Shown here: positions 24,508-37,500 of the stretch, piece by piece
Layout of the letters: every line of letters starts with the position of its first letter
Position numbering within the stretch: the first letter of the stretch is position 1
Source: Coffea arabica
Lineage: Eukaryota; Streptophyta; Magnoliopsida; Gentianales; Rubiaceae
Assembly: GCF_036785885.1 (NCBI RefSeq)
Contig: NC_092329.1
Location: 9,424,001 to 9,488,000, forward strand
DNA: 64,000 bases
Direction: 5' to 3'
The notes under the pieces: generated by a model
What the model saw: the letters and a program-made list of their open reading frames with translations, nothing else
The model's database searches: none
Told to the model about the DNA's origin: nothing
Made by a program: the position numbers and the translations under genes

Positions 24508-26026
24508 CTATTGATTAACTTGGCATTCTGGGCCATGCCTGTTTGAGTCCTTGCAATAATCTTTATACATATAATTTTTTCTTGCATTTTGTAATTTGCC
24601 TTGTTGCTTAGGGTCTAGTTGCCAATACTTGTTTTGATTCCAATAATAAGATTGAGAGGAACACAGGTCCTGCTTGGAACTTTGGTGATTGCATCCATCA
24701 ATGCCAAACTCTCTATAGTGAGCCTTGAATGGCCCTTGATACCAATCTGGTGTCCCAAGATAGCTTGGATTCCAAATGCTTGCCTCCACATGCAATGGTC
24801 CTGTTGGGAATCCTACTCCTAGTTGTGTATTGTTCTTCCACACCCTAATTGGAGTGTCATCCACAAACCACCTGCAATTGCACAAAAATACATCATAAAA
24901 TAATTTTAAAAGAAAGTTAGAACAATCCCTTTTATTTTATTAGTATGAAATATGTGGTAAAATTAGCTTTCTAGATTACATTATTGGTAACCTATAATGG
25001 ACAAGGGCAGATGCAAACTTGTTGAATTTTTTGAAGCTGCTTAATTTCAAGGATAAATAACACAAAGTTTATTGCTTTTGGGGTTAATGGACTCAGATGC
25101 CTTGAAACATGCCAAGAGTCCCAAGTAAAGAAATTCTTACACAATTTGGTGTTGGTTCCAAAGGATCTCATAAGTGTGAAAACCCTTGGTAGGATCAAAC
25201 CAAAGATGAAATTGTTGCTCCCTGTTTCCCAGATCATTTGCAAAGGCATTGGTGCTTATGATATGAGGATTACCATCAGTTCCATAAAACTCAATGTCAA
25301 ACTCATAATGCTTCACACCTTCTACTGGTTGTCCTACTGGAACTGAAATTAACTGCAACAACAAATTGACAAGGGGAACAAAAACTTGAGAAAGAGTACT
25401 ACAAGTGCTAAAATGATACTTAGGCAAATTAATGATTGTGTTTGTTTAGGTCATTTACATAAAATGATGTGATAAGCCCTTTACTGTTTTTCTCTGGTAT
25501 CTTGATCTTCATGCGAAAATAGCCTGATCCAAAGTCTCTTTTCGAACTGAATCCAGCTCCTACACCACCCAAGAAACCAAATATTAGAGACGCCATAACC
25601 TGTTTTTTGCATGAGAAAGTTGGTCTAATGTTATCTTTTACTTTTTCCAATACAGATCTTTATTGTAGTGTAATTTACAGATACTGATTTATACTATCTT
25701 GAATTTGATTAAAAACATTTTAGATTGATTTTGTCGAATAGAGTATCTTCAGCTTGATATCCAGTAGCCAAACACAATAGGTTTTTTTTTTTTTTTAAAA
25801 AAAAAAAAGAAAAAAAAAGAAAAGGCAGAAGACAAAATCCCTTTTACTGTTAACCTGAAGAAGAGTCCATTAGAAGTTGAACTTCATGTCCTTGATTGTA
25901 AACTGTGAGATGGCTACCTCCCCATGTTTGATAGTAGTTTCTATAAAATGGATCATCGCCATTGCCTTGGGCACAGTTAATCGCAGCAACAAAAACAATG
26001 GGGAAAATGATTAACAGATAATCCAT
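24508..26026 (-). CDS. Xyloglucan endotransglucosylase/hydrolase (XTH D), 4 exons, 282 aa
   Basis: On the minus strand the exons are 26026-25855, 25559-25459, 25352-25141 and 24871-24508 (172, 101, 212, 364 nt), the same architecture and length as XTH C, about 860 bp away and convergent with it. The signal peptide MDYLLIIFPIVFVAAINCA has a likely cleavage near residues 18-20. The GH16 motif HYEFDIEFYG places Glu108, Asp110 and Glu112 in the catalytic core; Tyr107 replaces the usual Asp. HLWFDPTKGFHTYEILW, VDDTPIRVWKNN and the four-cysteine XET_C tail (NYMYKDYC, PECQVNQ) are present. It lacks the NST sequon of copy C (NSK here). Intron 3 is short (269 bp) and free of transposons. It is expected to be secreted to the wall and act on xyloglucan. 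Start choice: the frame is open 33 codons further up, but only this ATG gives a signal peptide. Confidence 0.92.
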
Positions 26027-26360
26027 TAATACAAATAATCTAAGAATTGGATATAAATGAATTTTGCTAAAATACCGCACAACACATACATACATATAGA
26101 TGTAGGGGGTGTTATTGTTTTCCATATTTAATGAAATTAAATATTAGTTACAACTAATCTTTTAGAGTTTATCCTTCGTATAATTCATATGTGAAGGTCA
26201 ACAAGTGGACAAGAAGTATAAAAATATCCAAGGAGGGTGTTATTAGAATCTTTTGTTGTTTTCTGATTTATGTTAATGTTGATTTTGGTTTTTTAGTTGA
26301 GAATAGAAATTGAATCTTAACCATTAATGCTACATTTATTGTCTCCTAGAGGATCCCACT

Positions 26361-26531
26361 TTGAACTATTTTTTTTTTTTTTTTTTCAAATAACCTCCCA
26401 CCCCCTCCCTATATCCTTTCCAAGACCAACCACCAAGTTTAGAATTTGAACCCTAAACTTGTAAACATGGAGAACTTGACAATCGGGAGAACCTTAAGAG
26501 TTCTCCCCTAACCACTGAGCCAAATCCAATG
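26361..26531 (-). repeat. tRNA-derived SINE (minus strand)
   Basis: On the minus strand, an A box TGGCTCAGTGG (26522-26512) and a B box GGTTCAAATTC (26452-26442) are followed by a unique body and a poly-A tail (poly-T near 26361-26384 on the plus strand). This is a typical SINE layout. The 'gaactcttaaggttctc' part resembles the element at 9021. Flanking duplications were not resolved. Confidence 0.72.
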
Positions 26532-26564
26532 GGTGCTTATTTATTGTTTCCAGCTCATTCAAAT

Positions 26565-26650
26565 AGGGAGGGATAGGTGGGATGGTTTAGGGAGAGAGAG
26601 TGTAAGTGAAAGGTTTTGAATTTGAACCTTTCTACTTACATGTAAAAAAA
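26565..26650 (+). repeat. Fragment of the 9.0-9.4-kb repeat family
   Basis: 'gagtgtaagtgaaaggtttt' followed by 'gaatttgaacctttctacttac' matches the degenerate units at about 9130-9410, and an A-tract follows. It is probably a truncated SINE of the same family. Confidence 0.5.
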
Positions 26651-26691
26651 ATTATGAGATAAAATGGCTATTTGAATTCGGCTAGTTTAAC

Positions 26692-26941
26692 CATAGTTAT
26701 AAAACCCAACTTGGCCCAACGGTTAAATCATTCAAATTAGTGAATCAACTATAGGACTGGACTGGGTCACTAATTAGATCGGACAAGTAATAAATCAGTT
26801 GACCAATCAATGATCTGGTAGTTCAACCGGTGATTTTATTATTTTTGTAATTTAAAATATATTATTATATTATAACCGGGCACCAGTGGTTGAATCAGTC
26901 ACCTCTCCTGGCGGCGGTCCGGGCCAAGTTTTAAAACTATG
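26692..26941. mobile_element. hAT-type MITE, 250 bp, 8-bp TSD
   Basis: The terminal inverted repeats are CATAGTTATAAAAC...AACTTGGCCC on the left and, complemented, CATAGTTTTAAAACTTGGCCC on the right. The flanking direct repeats AGTTTAAC (26684-26691) and AGTTTTAC (26942-26949) agree at 7 of 8 bases. The size and TSD length fit a non-autonomous hAT element. Confidence 0.75.
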
Positions 26942-27045
26942 AGTTTTACAATAGCCTAAGTTTAAAATCATCTCAAGCTCTAACTTGAGGTCGCAATTGA
27001 TTTTCGATATAATTAACATTCTATCCAATGACTGCCCACTAACAC

Positions 27046-27170
27046 TAGGGATGACAATGAGGACGAGGGGCTAATGGGACCGGGGGGAATTCGCCCCCCT
27101 CTGGTTTAGAAATGGGGTGGGGTGCGGGGGAGTATACCCCAGCCTCATCCCCCACCCCGCCACCCATTAA
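27046..27170. repeat. G/C-rich dispersed-repeat end
   Basis: A purine-rich/C-rich segment beginning 'tagggatgacaatg' with a 'ccccacccc' tract stands out in AT-rich DNA. Sequences of this kind are common dispersed-repeat ends in plants (hAT-like by my memory). The other end was not found. Confidence 0.4.
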
Positions 27171-27759
27171 AAAAAATAAATAAATATGTATATAATTATA
27201 TATAATATTTAATTTAATTACTTACAAACTTATAATAATGATATTATTAGTTATATGTATTATATAATGCATATTAGTATATGTAATATAATTGATATTA
27301 TCAATTATACTAATAATTATATATGTCTACTAATAGAAATTATTAATTGGTTATACTAAATTTACTAATACATTAATACTAAATCCATAATCACACTTAA
27401 TACAAAAACACTTTTTTCTCAAAAAAAAAAGCACAAACACAATAATGAATTAGTGATTGTATTTGTACCAAAAGTGAAAACTTGACTATTTTAGTTGTAT
27501 TTATTTTATCATGTTGGATTGTATTCAAATAACTTTTGTTTGATTGTTTTTATGAGTTTCAATTATGAAATTACAATGAATAATAACTTGGTGATGTGTT
27601 GATATTTTAGTACTTGATTATTTGCTAAAATTTAACTATAATAAAATTATATAACAAATGCCATCCTTAACTGACACTAACACTTGTTGAAAAATATAGT
27701 TCAGCTGTTCATATTTTGGAAAAGTATAATTAATAAAAGAAAGTATTTATATGCAGGTA

Positions 27760-27941
27760 GGGTGATAGTTGGTACTTACTAATATGTGTATTCATATGGT
27801 AGATTGTGAGTTGTTTAAGTGTATTAATGAATACAAAAAAAAAAAAAAAAGAGTTTTTCTAACAGTTGCCGTAGGCATTCATTAACACACCTAACTTCAC
27901 CTAATCTACTATGTATATACACATACTAACAATTATTACCC
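27760..27941. mobile_element. Foldback MITE, about 180 bp
   Basis: The left arm GGGTGATAGTTGGTACTTAC pairs with the right arm (complement GGGTAATAATTGTTAGTATG), and both continue through 'gtgtattaatgaatac'-like sequence to an A-tract in the loop. No clear target duplication was found. Confidence 0.6.
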
Positions 27942-30900
27942 TCCATTGCATTTATATACTTTCCCTATTTAATCTTACCTACTCTCACTTGTATTTATTT
28001 ATTTTCTCTAAGTAATCTTATATTTCCAATAATATGACAACTGAAATCTATTTTAACAAGTGCTCCCGTTAGACCCAAAAAAAAAAAAATCTTATCATCA
28101 ATTGAAGCAAAGGAAAAGAAAGAAAAAAAAATCTAAGACCTAGAAAATTTATAAATCAATCTGTTCATACCTGGTGAAAGAACAATGAGAAGGGTTTTTT
28201 TTTTTTTTTGAAAAAGAACTTGAGCACAGAAATGATATAAATAACTTTGCCATCTTTAAGCACATCAAAAAGTATGCCGTTAAGTTCTTTTAATATACCA
28301 TTTGACAAACAGATTCAAGTAATTGTTTTCATATATGTTTTCATCAAAGTATAGTTTAATTTCCTAATCATGCAAGTACCACAAAAATTTCGACGGAAAA
28401 AAACATACAAAAAAGTGGCAAAGGTTTGAAAGACTACCTCAGGCAGTGAATAAGGTCTCTGGATTCCAAATCTTTTCCGAAATAAGATCAATAAGTAGTT
28501 TCCTCCAAAACACCAGTGAGATTGAAAGCTATGAATATGAGCTATTCGGTTTGGTGGATAATCGAATAAGTAGTTTGGTCATTTATAAATCAATATTGGA
28601 TGGTCCCTACTAAGACTAATCTGTAGATGCAGGATACTATTGCTTTGCATTTGCGAAAATAGGGATAATACATTGCAGTGAATCTGAGTATGATATATTT
28701 CTCTAGGTTGTTCCTAGCTATTGTTGAGTACTTCCTAAGTAATTGTCCTACAAATGCATTCCCACAAATGTATCAGAAATTTGAATCAAGTTCAAGCAAA
28801 TACTTAGATATTTTGTATAGAAAAACTTACTAGCCAACTAATCTCCTTTAGCCTTATTCTTGTAGTCAGCATCAAAGTGTGAGTTGTGTCTATTATTATT
28901 ATTATTATTTTATTTTGTCAACATCATATAATGGCTTTCTACAAATTATTAGAGATAAACATAATTTTTTTGAAAGAAAAAAAATCAATATCTAAAAAGA
29001 GTTTTTTCTTTGACTACTAGGGGTACAGTTAGAAATTAGTACGACAAAAATAGAACTTTCAAAAGTTCTGTACCTAAAAGCACAAATTTTCTTTGGCCGA
29101 TGGGGGCACCAAAGACTGGCTCCGCCCTGTCGGTATACATCTTATTCATCAAATACAAAAGAGTTACTTAATCTTATTGTGTTTCACATTCTTAGCTTGA
29201 AAGCTCTATTTCACATGTGCTCTTTTTATGTTATAACTAAAAATGTTAATCATGTTAATCCTAGAGTTGGTGATTATGCGTTAGACATTTTACACGATGA
29301 AAATGGATCAATCCTTTGTGCTGTTAAACACTTTTTGTATAGAAATGAGGAGCTCTTGCTCCAATTGTAAAGTTCAGTTGATAATCAATATATTACTAAT
29401 ATCGTTTAAACAAAAAAAAAAAAAATCTTATCCATTTGTGAATAGACCATATGAATAAATATATTAGCACCATATTATCATTCTATGCCTGTGATAATTA
29501 AATATAGTTCATTTGTCAATGGCACATGGTTCTTCACAATTACCAGTTTTTGGTCAGAGGTTAATTCAGAAAAAAAAATTAATTTTTTGGGGTTATACTG
29601 CATTAAATTACATAGTTCTTCCATTTAGTTCAATTTTCAGCTTGGCACAGAAATCATATTGTCGTGGAAGCCCAAACGGAAGTGATGAGGGAAACGTTCG
29701 ACTAAAAATGAAAAGGAAAAGGAAAAGGAAAAGGGCCTTTGGCCTTTTCTCAATGCTTCATTCAGATTGAAATACGAGGAGGTGATGTTCAAGATTTTGT
29801 TGAGAATTTTGTGGTGCTGTTATTGCTGTACATGAACATTACTGTTTCGTCCGACAATTCAATTGCAAAAGATAGGTGCCCAAAAATACATACTTGGTGA
29901 TCACATCGACATAATTTGTTTGGGATAATTTACTTTTTAACCTTCTATAAAGTGTCATGTGATAAAGTAATAAACTATCGTCGAGTAAAAGATAATTTGT
30001 CCTTTTTTTCCCAAACGATATGGAAATAATGTCAGATATGCTAACATTTATGATGTAAATGATGTTTCCCCAAGAGCTGATCACTAGTGTTACACAAAAG
30101 TCAGAATTTGGGATGGTAGATGATATTTTCAAAATGCCGACTTTTGAAGATTGTTCGGGGATTCAGGGTTTATAAACACAAAAGTCTGAGTTTCCTCAGT
30201 TTTGGTGAAAAAGATGATATTTTAAAAAATTCAGGGGATGCTAAGGGCATTGTTTGAAACGTTAGAAGAGGTTTCTGAAATTATCCTAGAAAACAAAAAC
30301 AAAAAACAAAAGACGAAAACCAAAAAGGTACTATTGGGTATGTTTCACGTGAAACATCTTGAAAACATATTTTGACCATATTCTCTAATGACGTCTCCAA
30401 ACTTTTTCCCCTCATATTCTATAATCACATCAGTATTTATCTCATAACTTTCTAATCATGATTGGTTTGTTCAAGTAACTCACACATAATTTATTACTTA
30501 AATTCACCTTGAAACATTTTCTTAATTTAACTTTACTATTCTAAAAGATTGACACGTAATATTTGTTTTAAGAAATGCGACTTCACATTCATCCGATAAA
30601 CTTTTTACAAAAGCGTTATAGCATTACTATTTTAAAGTTTCTAAATGCACCCAAGTTCTACTTAATTTATCATTTAAATACACATAGATAGAAAAAGCAT
30701 TGCTCATTTATTATGCTCTCAAATCCCTTTGTAATTCACAAATTATTAAATCTATTTAATTACTCAAAATAATTGTAAGATTACAAATTGAAATACCATC
30801 TAACTCACTCACACAATTTAAAAGATTTGAGAGAATTTCCAATATTTCATCAAAGCCCTCAATCTAAATTGTTAGCACCTAAAAATCGTACAACGAAAGT

Positions 30901-31297
30901 ATATTTGACACATATAAAAATGGGTGAGAGAGGAAAAAAAAAAACTAGAAGTATATCTGACTCTTATATTGAGAGTGATATAATATCAAAACAAGATTGT
31001 CCTTACAATAATCACGACTCTCTACAAGATTTCAGAATACAATACTAAATTACCTGTAGCATATAAGACTTGTTTGTATAATTGGGAAACTACTAAAACA
31101 AGAAACTATCAAGTAATTTCTTCAAATCTTAATCAAATAAACTACTAAAATTTGACTAGAATTAATGTTAATTTAGAAATAGTAGGAAATTTGGTTTAAT
31201 TATGCCGTTATAAGTGCATAGCTTTAGACACATTCCTGATTTAAATTCAACTCCTTTTCTTTTTTAAGGATGAAACTAACACCTTTAAAAGTTGCAA
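27942..31297. other. Gene-poor, transposon-derived DNA
   Basis: No family could be recognised in the short open frames here. Visible items are poly-A tracts (27835, 28078, 29410), a dispersed-repeat remnant containing 'gactggctccgccctg' near 29115, an 18-bp palindrome at 30340-30357 and a MULE-like end 'gaggtttctgaaattatcc' near 30268-30286. The sequence at 29180-29400 (open frame, then stop, then poly-A) may be the 3' end of a retroelement. Confidence 0.4.
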
Positions 31298-31383
31298 TAT
31301 AATCAGGCAGTCCAGCCAATTGATTAATCTTAAGCACTGCTATAATCAGGCAGTCCAGCCAACTGATTAATAATAAGCACTAG
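31298..31383. repeat. 43-bp tandem duplication upstream of AK-HSDH
   Basis: Two units (31298-31340, 31341-31383) start 'tataatcaggcagtccagcc' and end 'taagcact', followed by the first bases of a third unit that give a TATAATAAAA stretch at 31384-31393, which may act as the TATA region. It lies 130-215 bp before the start codon. Confidence 0.75.
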
Positions 31384-31514
31384 TATAATAAAACTAGTTC
31401 TACTATTTCCCTGCAGCCGCCAATTACTTAAGTAGCCGACTATCTGCCACTTCCCACTGCAACCGACCCCCTGCGGCTGACGGCTGTTAGTTCTCCTTCT
31501 TGGCAGCGGCGGCA

Positions 31515-34500
31515 ATGGCGTTGTCTTCTCCGATTTCCCAGCCATCTTACTTCCATAATATCACGTCTTCATTATTCTTCGCCGGCGGAGGCGTAAATGG
31601 GAATAGTAGCAATTGTGGTAGTAACAGGACCACAACACTGATGAGGAGCCGTGCTAATAACAACTATAGGAGCAAGAATTCTTCACTACTGCCCAAGATC
31701 TATCCTTGTTCTCCCCTTCTTCGCCAACATCCTAACGCTTTCTTTAGGTATTTATCTTTCCCTTCATTGTGCTTAGAGTTTCTTCTGTTTCGTTAATCTG
31801 GGGATGCCAATGTTTTGCATTTTATGTTAATTTGCTGTCCGACTTTTTCAGTGTCCGTAAGCTATTTGATTAAACTTTTTGCAAATGAGGGCCCAAGGAC
31901 TAAATTTAGCTGTTACTTTAATAATTATGCAGAATAAAGTATCACAAGAAGCCTATAGATTGAGAGTGGGGGAGAAAAACCAAAAAGTCTTTAATTTGAT
32001 ACAAAAGGGAATAGTTCTGCCTCAACTTCATCTTAAAATGAAGAGAAGGAGAGCGAAAATTCATTGGTACGGTAATTGGTTTCACGATACTGAAGTCAAC
32101 AACTGAAAATATTAGTATATGTTTTTCTCTTGTTTCAGCTCAGATTTCAATTTGAGATGGGGAAGAAGGGATTCGTCTACATCCAACATATTGGTTTCAG
32201 TAGCAAGCGCAGGTGTATAAAAAAATTATGGAGAATGTTAATCATAAATTTTTGGAGTTACTGAATAAGTTATTTACCTTTCTTTGGGTTATTGTTTCAG
32301 CTGATGTTTTGCTGGATGAAGCTGTAGAACAAGCTCAGCTTCCGAAGGGTGATACTTGGTCCATACATAAATTTGGTGGTACTTGTGTGGGAAGTTCAGA
32401 TAGAATAAAAAATGTGGCAGAGATAATAGTTAAGGATGAATCTGAAAGAAAGTTGGTCGTTGTCTCTGCTATGTCAAAGGTTACTGACATGATGTATGAC
32501 CTTATTAACAAAGCGCAGTCGCGTGATGATTCTTACATAACTGCACTTGATGCTGTTTTAGAAAAGCACAAGTTAACAGCTCTTGATCTGCTCGAAGGGG
32601 ATGATCTTGCTGGTTTCTTGTCTAGCTTGCGTGACGACGTCAACAACCTCAAAGCTATGCTTCGTGCAATACATATTGGTACCTTTCTTTGTTATCTGAC
32701 TCTTCTTCTTTTGTTTTTTGTTGTTTATTTTATCAAATTTGATATTAAAAATTTGGGAGTGCACCTTTCTACGGTGTGTGAGTAATACAGAACAGACAAA
32801 AGTACAAGTGGTTGAGAGAGATTAATTTGTACAAACTCACAAGCAGACTTGGTCGTTAAGTTGGTTTTCATAAGTATTCTGGAGGTTAATGGATGTTCTG
32901 ATTGAACTCAGATTGTATGTGATAATTTCTGATACTTCCTCCACCCCATTGGTACTGTCGTACTTTCCCTTTTGGGTTGTCCCAAAACTCATGTAACATT
33001 CCTAAAGTGGCAAGTACTTTTCAAATATTCTCCCGTCTATTCCACTCCTTTACCAGCCAGGATAATACTTTACAATTTCTCTCACTATAATGGACCCTCA
33101 GTGAAGTTTCATGTTCTGGTGCTGTTTCCTATAGAAAAATGTGCTTAACCGTGCATGGAATGGATTACTTGGATGCTTTCTGTGCAAGCACTCCTTTTAG
33201 AAACAACACTTAGTAAATATGTGACCCCGCCAACAAGATCTTATGAGAGGGGAATAGGAATGGAAAGCAGAGCAAAACAATTCAATTGTTGGTCACTTAC
33301 CGAAAAGCACAACATTCAAAAAGTCCAATAGTTATGGGATGGAGGGAGCATTGACTTGATTAGTAGAGTGCTAATAATGCATAGGAAAAGCCATATCATA
33401 GATTTTGAGTCCTACTTGCTAGGTGTTTGTTGTTGTTACTTTTGTTTTTTCTAACAACTCCTTGTTTTCCATTTTGAAGGAATTTGGCTTATAAATTAAT
33501 GGCTTACTGTATTGCAGCTGGTCATGCAACAGAATCTTTTTCGGATTTTGTTGTGGGTCATGGTGAGTTGTGGTCTGCTCAAATGTTGGCGGCTGTTGTC
33601 AGGAAGGTGGCTAATCCCTCAGTTACCTCTTTTTCATAGTGTGCATTGTTTGGGTTTTCCTTATACTATCTTCATTCAGCAAATACTTTTTCTATGATAT
33701 TTTATGTTCATTCAGCATATACTTTTTTGTGGTTTTTTCTATCCTTTTGTAGAATGGAGTTGATGCCAATTGGATGGACACTAGAAAGGTCCTCATTGTA
33801 ACTCCTACAAGTTCAAATCAGGTTGATCCTGACTATTTAGAGTCTGGGAAAAGACTTGAAAAATGGTACTCAGAGAATCCGTCCAAAACAATCATTGCTA
33901 CTGGTTTTATAGCTAGCACCCCACAAGATATACCTACAACTTTGAAGAGAGATGGAAGTGATTTCTCTGCTGCTATTATGGGTGCATTGTTTAGAGCAGG
34001 ACAAGTAACAATCTGGACTGATGTTGATGGCGTATATAGTGCAGACCCGAGAAAAGGTTTGTTTTGGCTCACTGAATTTGTCTGCTGATTGCCTCCACAG
34101 AAGCAGATTGTACTCTTCCTATTTTTCTCCACTTTGAGGCCATGTGATATGCATAGTTGTCAAAATCGCGATCCGAATCGTAGGATCGTACGATCCTACG
34201 ATCCGGATAACCAAAATCGATTCGGATCGTATGCAGAATCGCAAATCATATTAATCTTTGTAGGATCGCATAGAATCGTAGCAGGATCGTGTAGGATCGT
34301 AGGATCGGTAGGATCGTACGATCCTACAATTTTTTTATAAATTTGTGAAATACGAAGCTCCATTTTGCAAGTAAATGACAATATTTGTAGTATATTTGTA
34401 ATTTATCAAAGAATTGCAACCTTTAATTGCAATTAAGAGCTTTTGGTAGGATCTTACGATTCTACGATCCGATCCTACGATCCGATCCTGTGAAACTAAA

Positions 34501-37500
34501 ATCGATCCTATGTAGGATCCCGATTTTACAAACCTTGGTGATATGCAGAACATCAATCTTCCCTACATCTGTTGCCTGTAGTTGGATGCATTTTTAAGTA
34601 GATAAATCAGGATGCTTACCATTTCATTTGTACTGCATGATAAAATGCTGATCTCTTCTTTATTTTTTTTTAATCTTCGGTAGTCAGTGAGGCTGTGATC
34701 CTGGAGAAATTGTCTTATCAAGAGGCATGGGAAATGGTAAATGCACTGTGTCTGGTACTTGGAATACATTATAAGTCTGCTGATTAAATGCGTTTCTGAC
34801 AGCATAGTTTGAACTTGTCAACAGTCATACTTTGGAGCAAATGTTTTGCATCCTCGGACCATTATTCCAGTTATGCGGTATGACATACCAATTGTCATAA
34901 GAAATATCTTCAACCTTTCTGCTCCTGGAACTATGATCTGTAGGCCATTGGTCAGTGAGACTGAAAATGGTCAGAAATTGGAATCTCCAGTCAAAGGATT
35001 TGCAACAATAGACAATTTGGCCCTTGTGAATGTTGAAGGGTGCGATACTATATCATTATATTTAAGTATATTGTGACCTCTATGCTCCATCTAGCCTTAA
35101 TTGCGAATGCTTTCTGCAGAACTGGAATGGCTGGTGTTCCTGGTACAGCTAGTGCAATTTTTGGTGCTGTCAAAGATGTCGGAGCTAATGTAATCATGAT
35201 ATCCCAGGTATCTTTAATCTTGTCTTGTTTATGTATTTGTTAACTTGTGATTGTTGATCCTCCCAATTTGTCATTGTCACATTTTTGTTAATTAAAGTTT
35301 TCATTTAATACAAGTGCAGGCTAGCAGTGAGCATTCAGTATGCTTTGCTGTACCTGAGAAGGAAGTTAAGGCTGTTGCTGAAGCTTTGGAGGCTAGATTT
35401 CGTCAAGCTTTGGCTGCTGGGCGCCTTTCTCAGGTTTTTTCTATATTTCCAAGTGTTCACAGATCTTTTTTATTCATTTTTCTTAAATGCTGAAATGACT
35501 TGCTGACTGGTATTGATGCACTAACAGCTTGAGTACTAGAAATGTTGTGCCTTCTAATTGTAGAGCCATGATCATGATGACCATAAAATCAATTTATTTT
35601 AACCTGTGCTGATTCCTGCACTTATCTTGGTTTTCATTTTCTTTCTTCCTTGAGTACTAATGATGCTGTGATTGTACAAAGTTCGCTGCAAACTAGTTTG
35701 AAGGATTGTGTTGTCTTGTATGTGTTACTATTAATAAAAAAAGAGCATTGTGGAGTGCTGATTCAGAGAGGTATCCTGTGAATTATTATTACTTTTTTTT
35801 GGACAAGAGAGTTGTATGCTGCTGCATTATAGAGGAATTTAAATGAAAAAGGGGCAATTTTGAAGCTTGTGATTTCAGAAAATTTTTTTTTTTTAACTTT
35901 TGCTGGTGCAAGAATTATTGGAGTTGGGCGATCTGTCTACTCTAAAAAAGCATATTAATTTTGGAAACTTTTTATCCTACTAGTGACAGACCTATCGAAC
36001 CTGTGAATTTTTCCTTCTTTGCTTAACTATGGACCATGCGCTTTGTTCTAACCAGAATGCCTATTTTTATCAGCAAATGACAGTTTATAGCATATAAGAG
36101 ATGCTAGTACAAGAAATTGTACAATGATTGAATAGAATGCTTCATTTTGTATGCTTTTTCATTTCTGGTTTTGGTTTGTTAGCCGTGTTTTCATAGTTGT
36201 TTTGATTTTATCAGGCTTTGTTGAAATGACTTCACCGATGTCAGTGATGTCTGCACATAATTGCAATATAGCTATTTGATGAGTTTTACTATTTTTATTT
36301 GCTTGATTTCCACACTGAAATGAATGCAGTTATTTCCAGGTTGCTGTTATTCCAAACTGTAGTATTTTGGCAGCAGTTGGCCAAAAAATGGCAAGCACCC
36401 CTGGAGTTAGCGCTACTCTATTTAATGCACTTGCAAAGGTTGGGAACTTTTTTCTTGCTACTATATAGCACGCCCCCGCCCCCTCTGAAATTTATTTGAA
36501 AGGCATCTATTTGAGAACATTTTCTTCTTATTTCTTTTGGAATTTAACGTGTTTCTGCTGCATTGATTTGTGATTTTTATCATGGTAACTTAAAGATGAA
36601 AAAGATGGGTGTCTAATCTTTTCCGAGTAAGCAGTGAAAACTTCCTGTTTCTGTTGTAATCATGTTTCTGTACTTTATGGCATTCTTCTATGCTCTAATA
36701 TTGGGTTAGATGCAATAGCTCAAGATATTGTTTCCTGCTGTAACAATATTCTAAACTTCATGGCATTTTTCTGCAGGCTAATATTAATGTCCGTGCAATA
36801 GCTCAAGGTTGCTCAGAGTACAACATTACAGTGGTTGTCCGGCGTGAAGATTGTATAAGAGCTTTACGGGCTGTGCACTCTAGGTTTTATCTGTCACAGA
36901 CCACAATTGCTATGGGAATTATTGGTCCAGGGTTGATTGGTGGTACATTACTTGACCAGCTCAGGGACCAGGTAAATCCTGTGCTCTTTTGAGCTGCCTT
37001 GCACAAGTTCTGACCTGCAGAATGTAGGCGGGGCTAAGTCCCCTGGTGTATGCTCTGATGCTTATGTTAGTTTTTGCTGCAAGGAGATAGAAGTATGGAA
37101 TAAGAAAAAAGAAGTGTTAGAGAGAGAGAGAGAGAGAGTTTATTCAACCACGTTACCGTTGTCACTGGGCATCCATTTATAACGAGTTTATTATCTCTTA
37201 GTGGTAGAACACTGTTCATGAACAGTTTTACATTCAGTAGTACGAGCTCCAGCTTGAATGCATGTGTTGAGGTGCATGACCTGGACCATCCAGCACTTGT
37301 TTTATACTGATACATCTGGTGATGATCTGTCATCATATCATAGTGCACAACCAGGGACTTCTTCAATTTCCATTTTGTCTGATGATTAGGACATGCATCT
37401 AGGATTTCTTTACTTCATGTCCAGTATTTTATCAACTGAGTGTTTGTCTATCTTGTTAAACCGAGTTTGGCTTTTCACTATTACTTTAGAACCAAAAATT

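Noticed and set aside
29179-29770. Small proteins at 29179-29370 and 29513-29770
   Set aside because: No family match, poly-A nearby and lysine-rich low complexity; more likely retroelement debris.
29931-30286. A complete MULE between 'gggataatttac' and 'gaaattatcc'
   Set aside because: The two ends do not continue as inverted repeats and no 9-bp duplication flanks them; at most the right end is a MULE fragment.
31500-31514. Earlier start for AK-HSDH at 31500
   Set aside because: The codon there is TTG; the first ATG is at 31515.
34089-34381. Open frames in the GGATCGTA-rich region as coding
   Set aside because: They come from the repeated words of a transposon inside intron 5.
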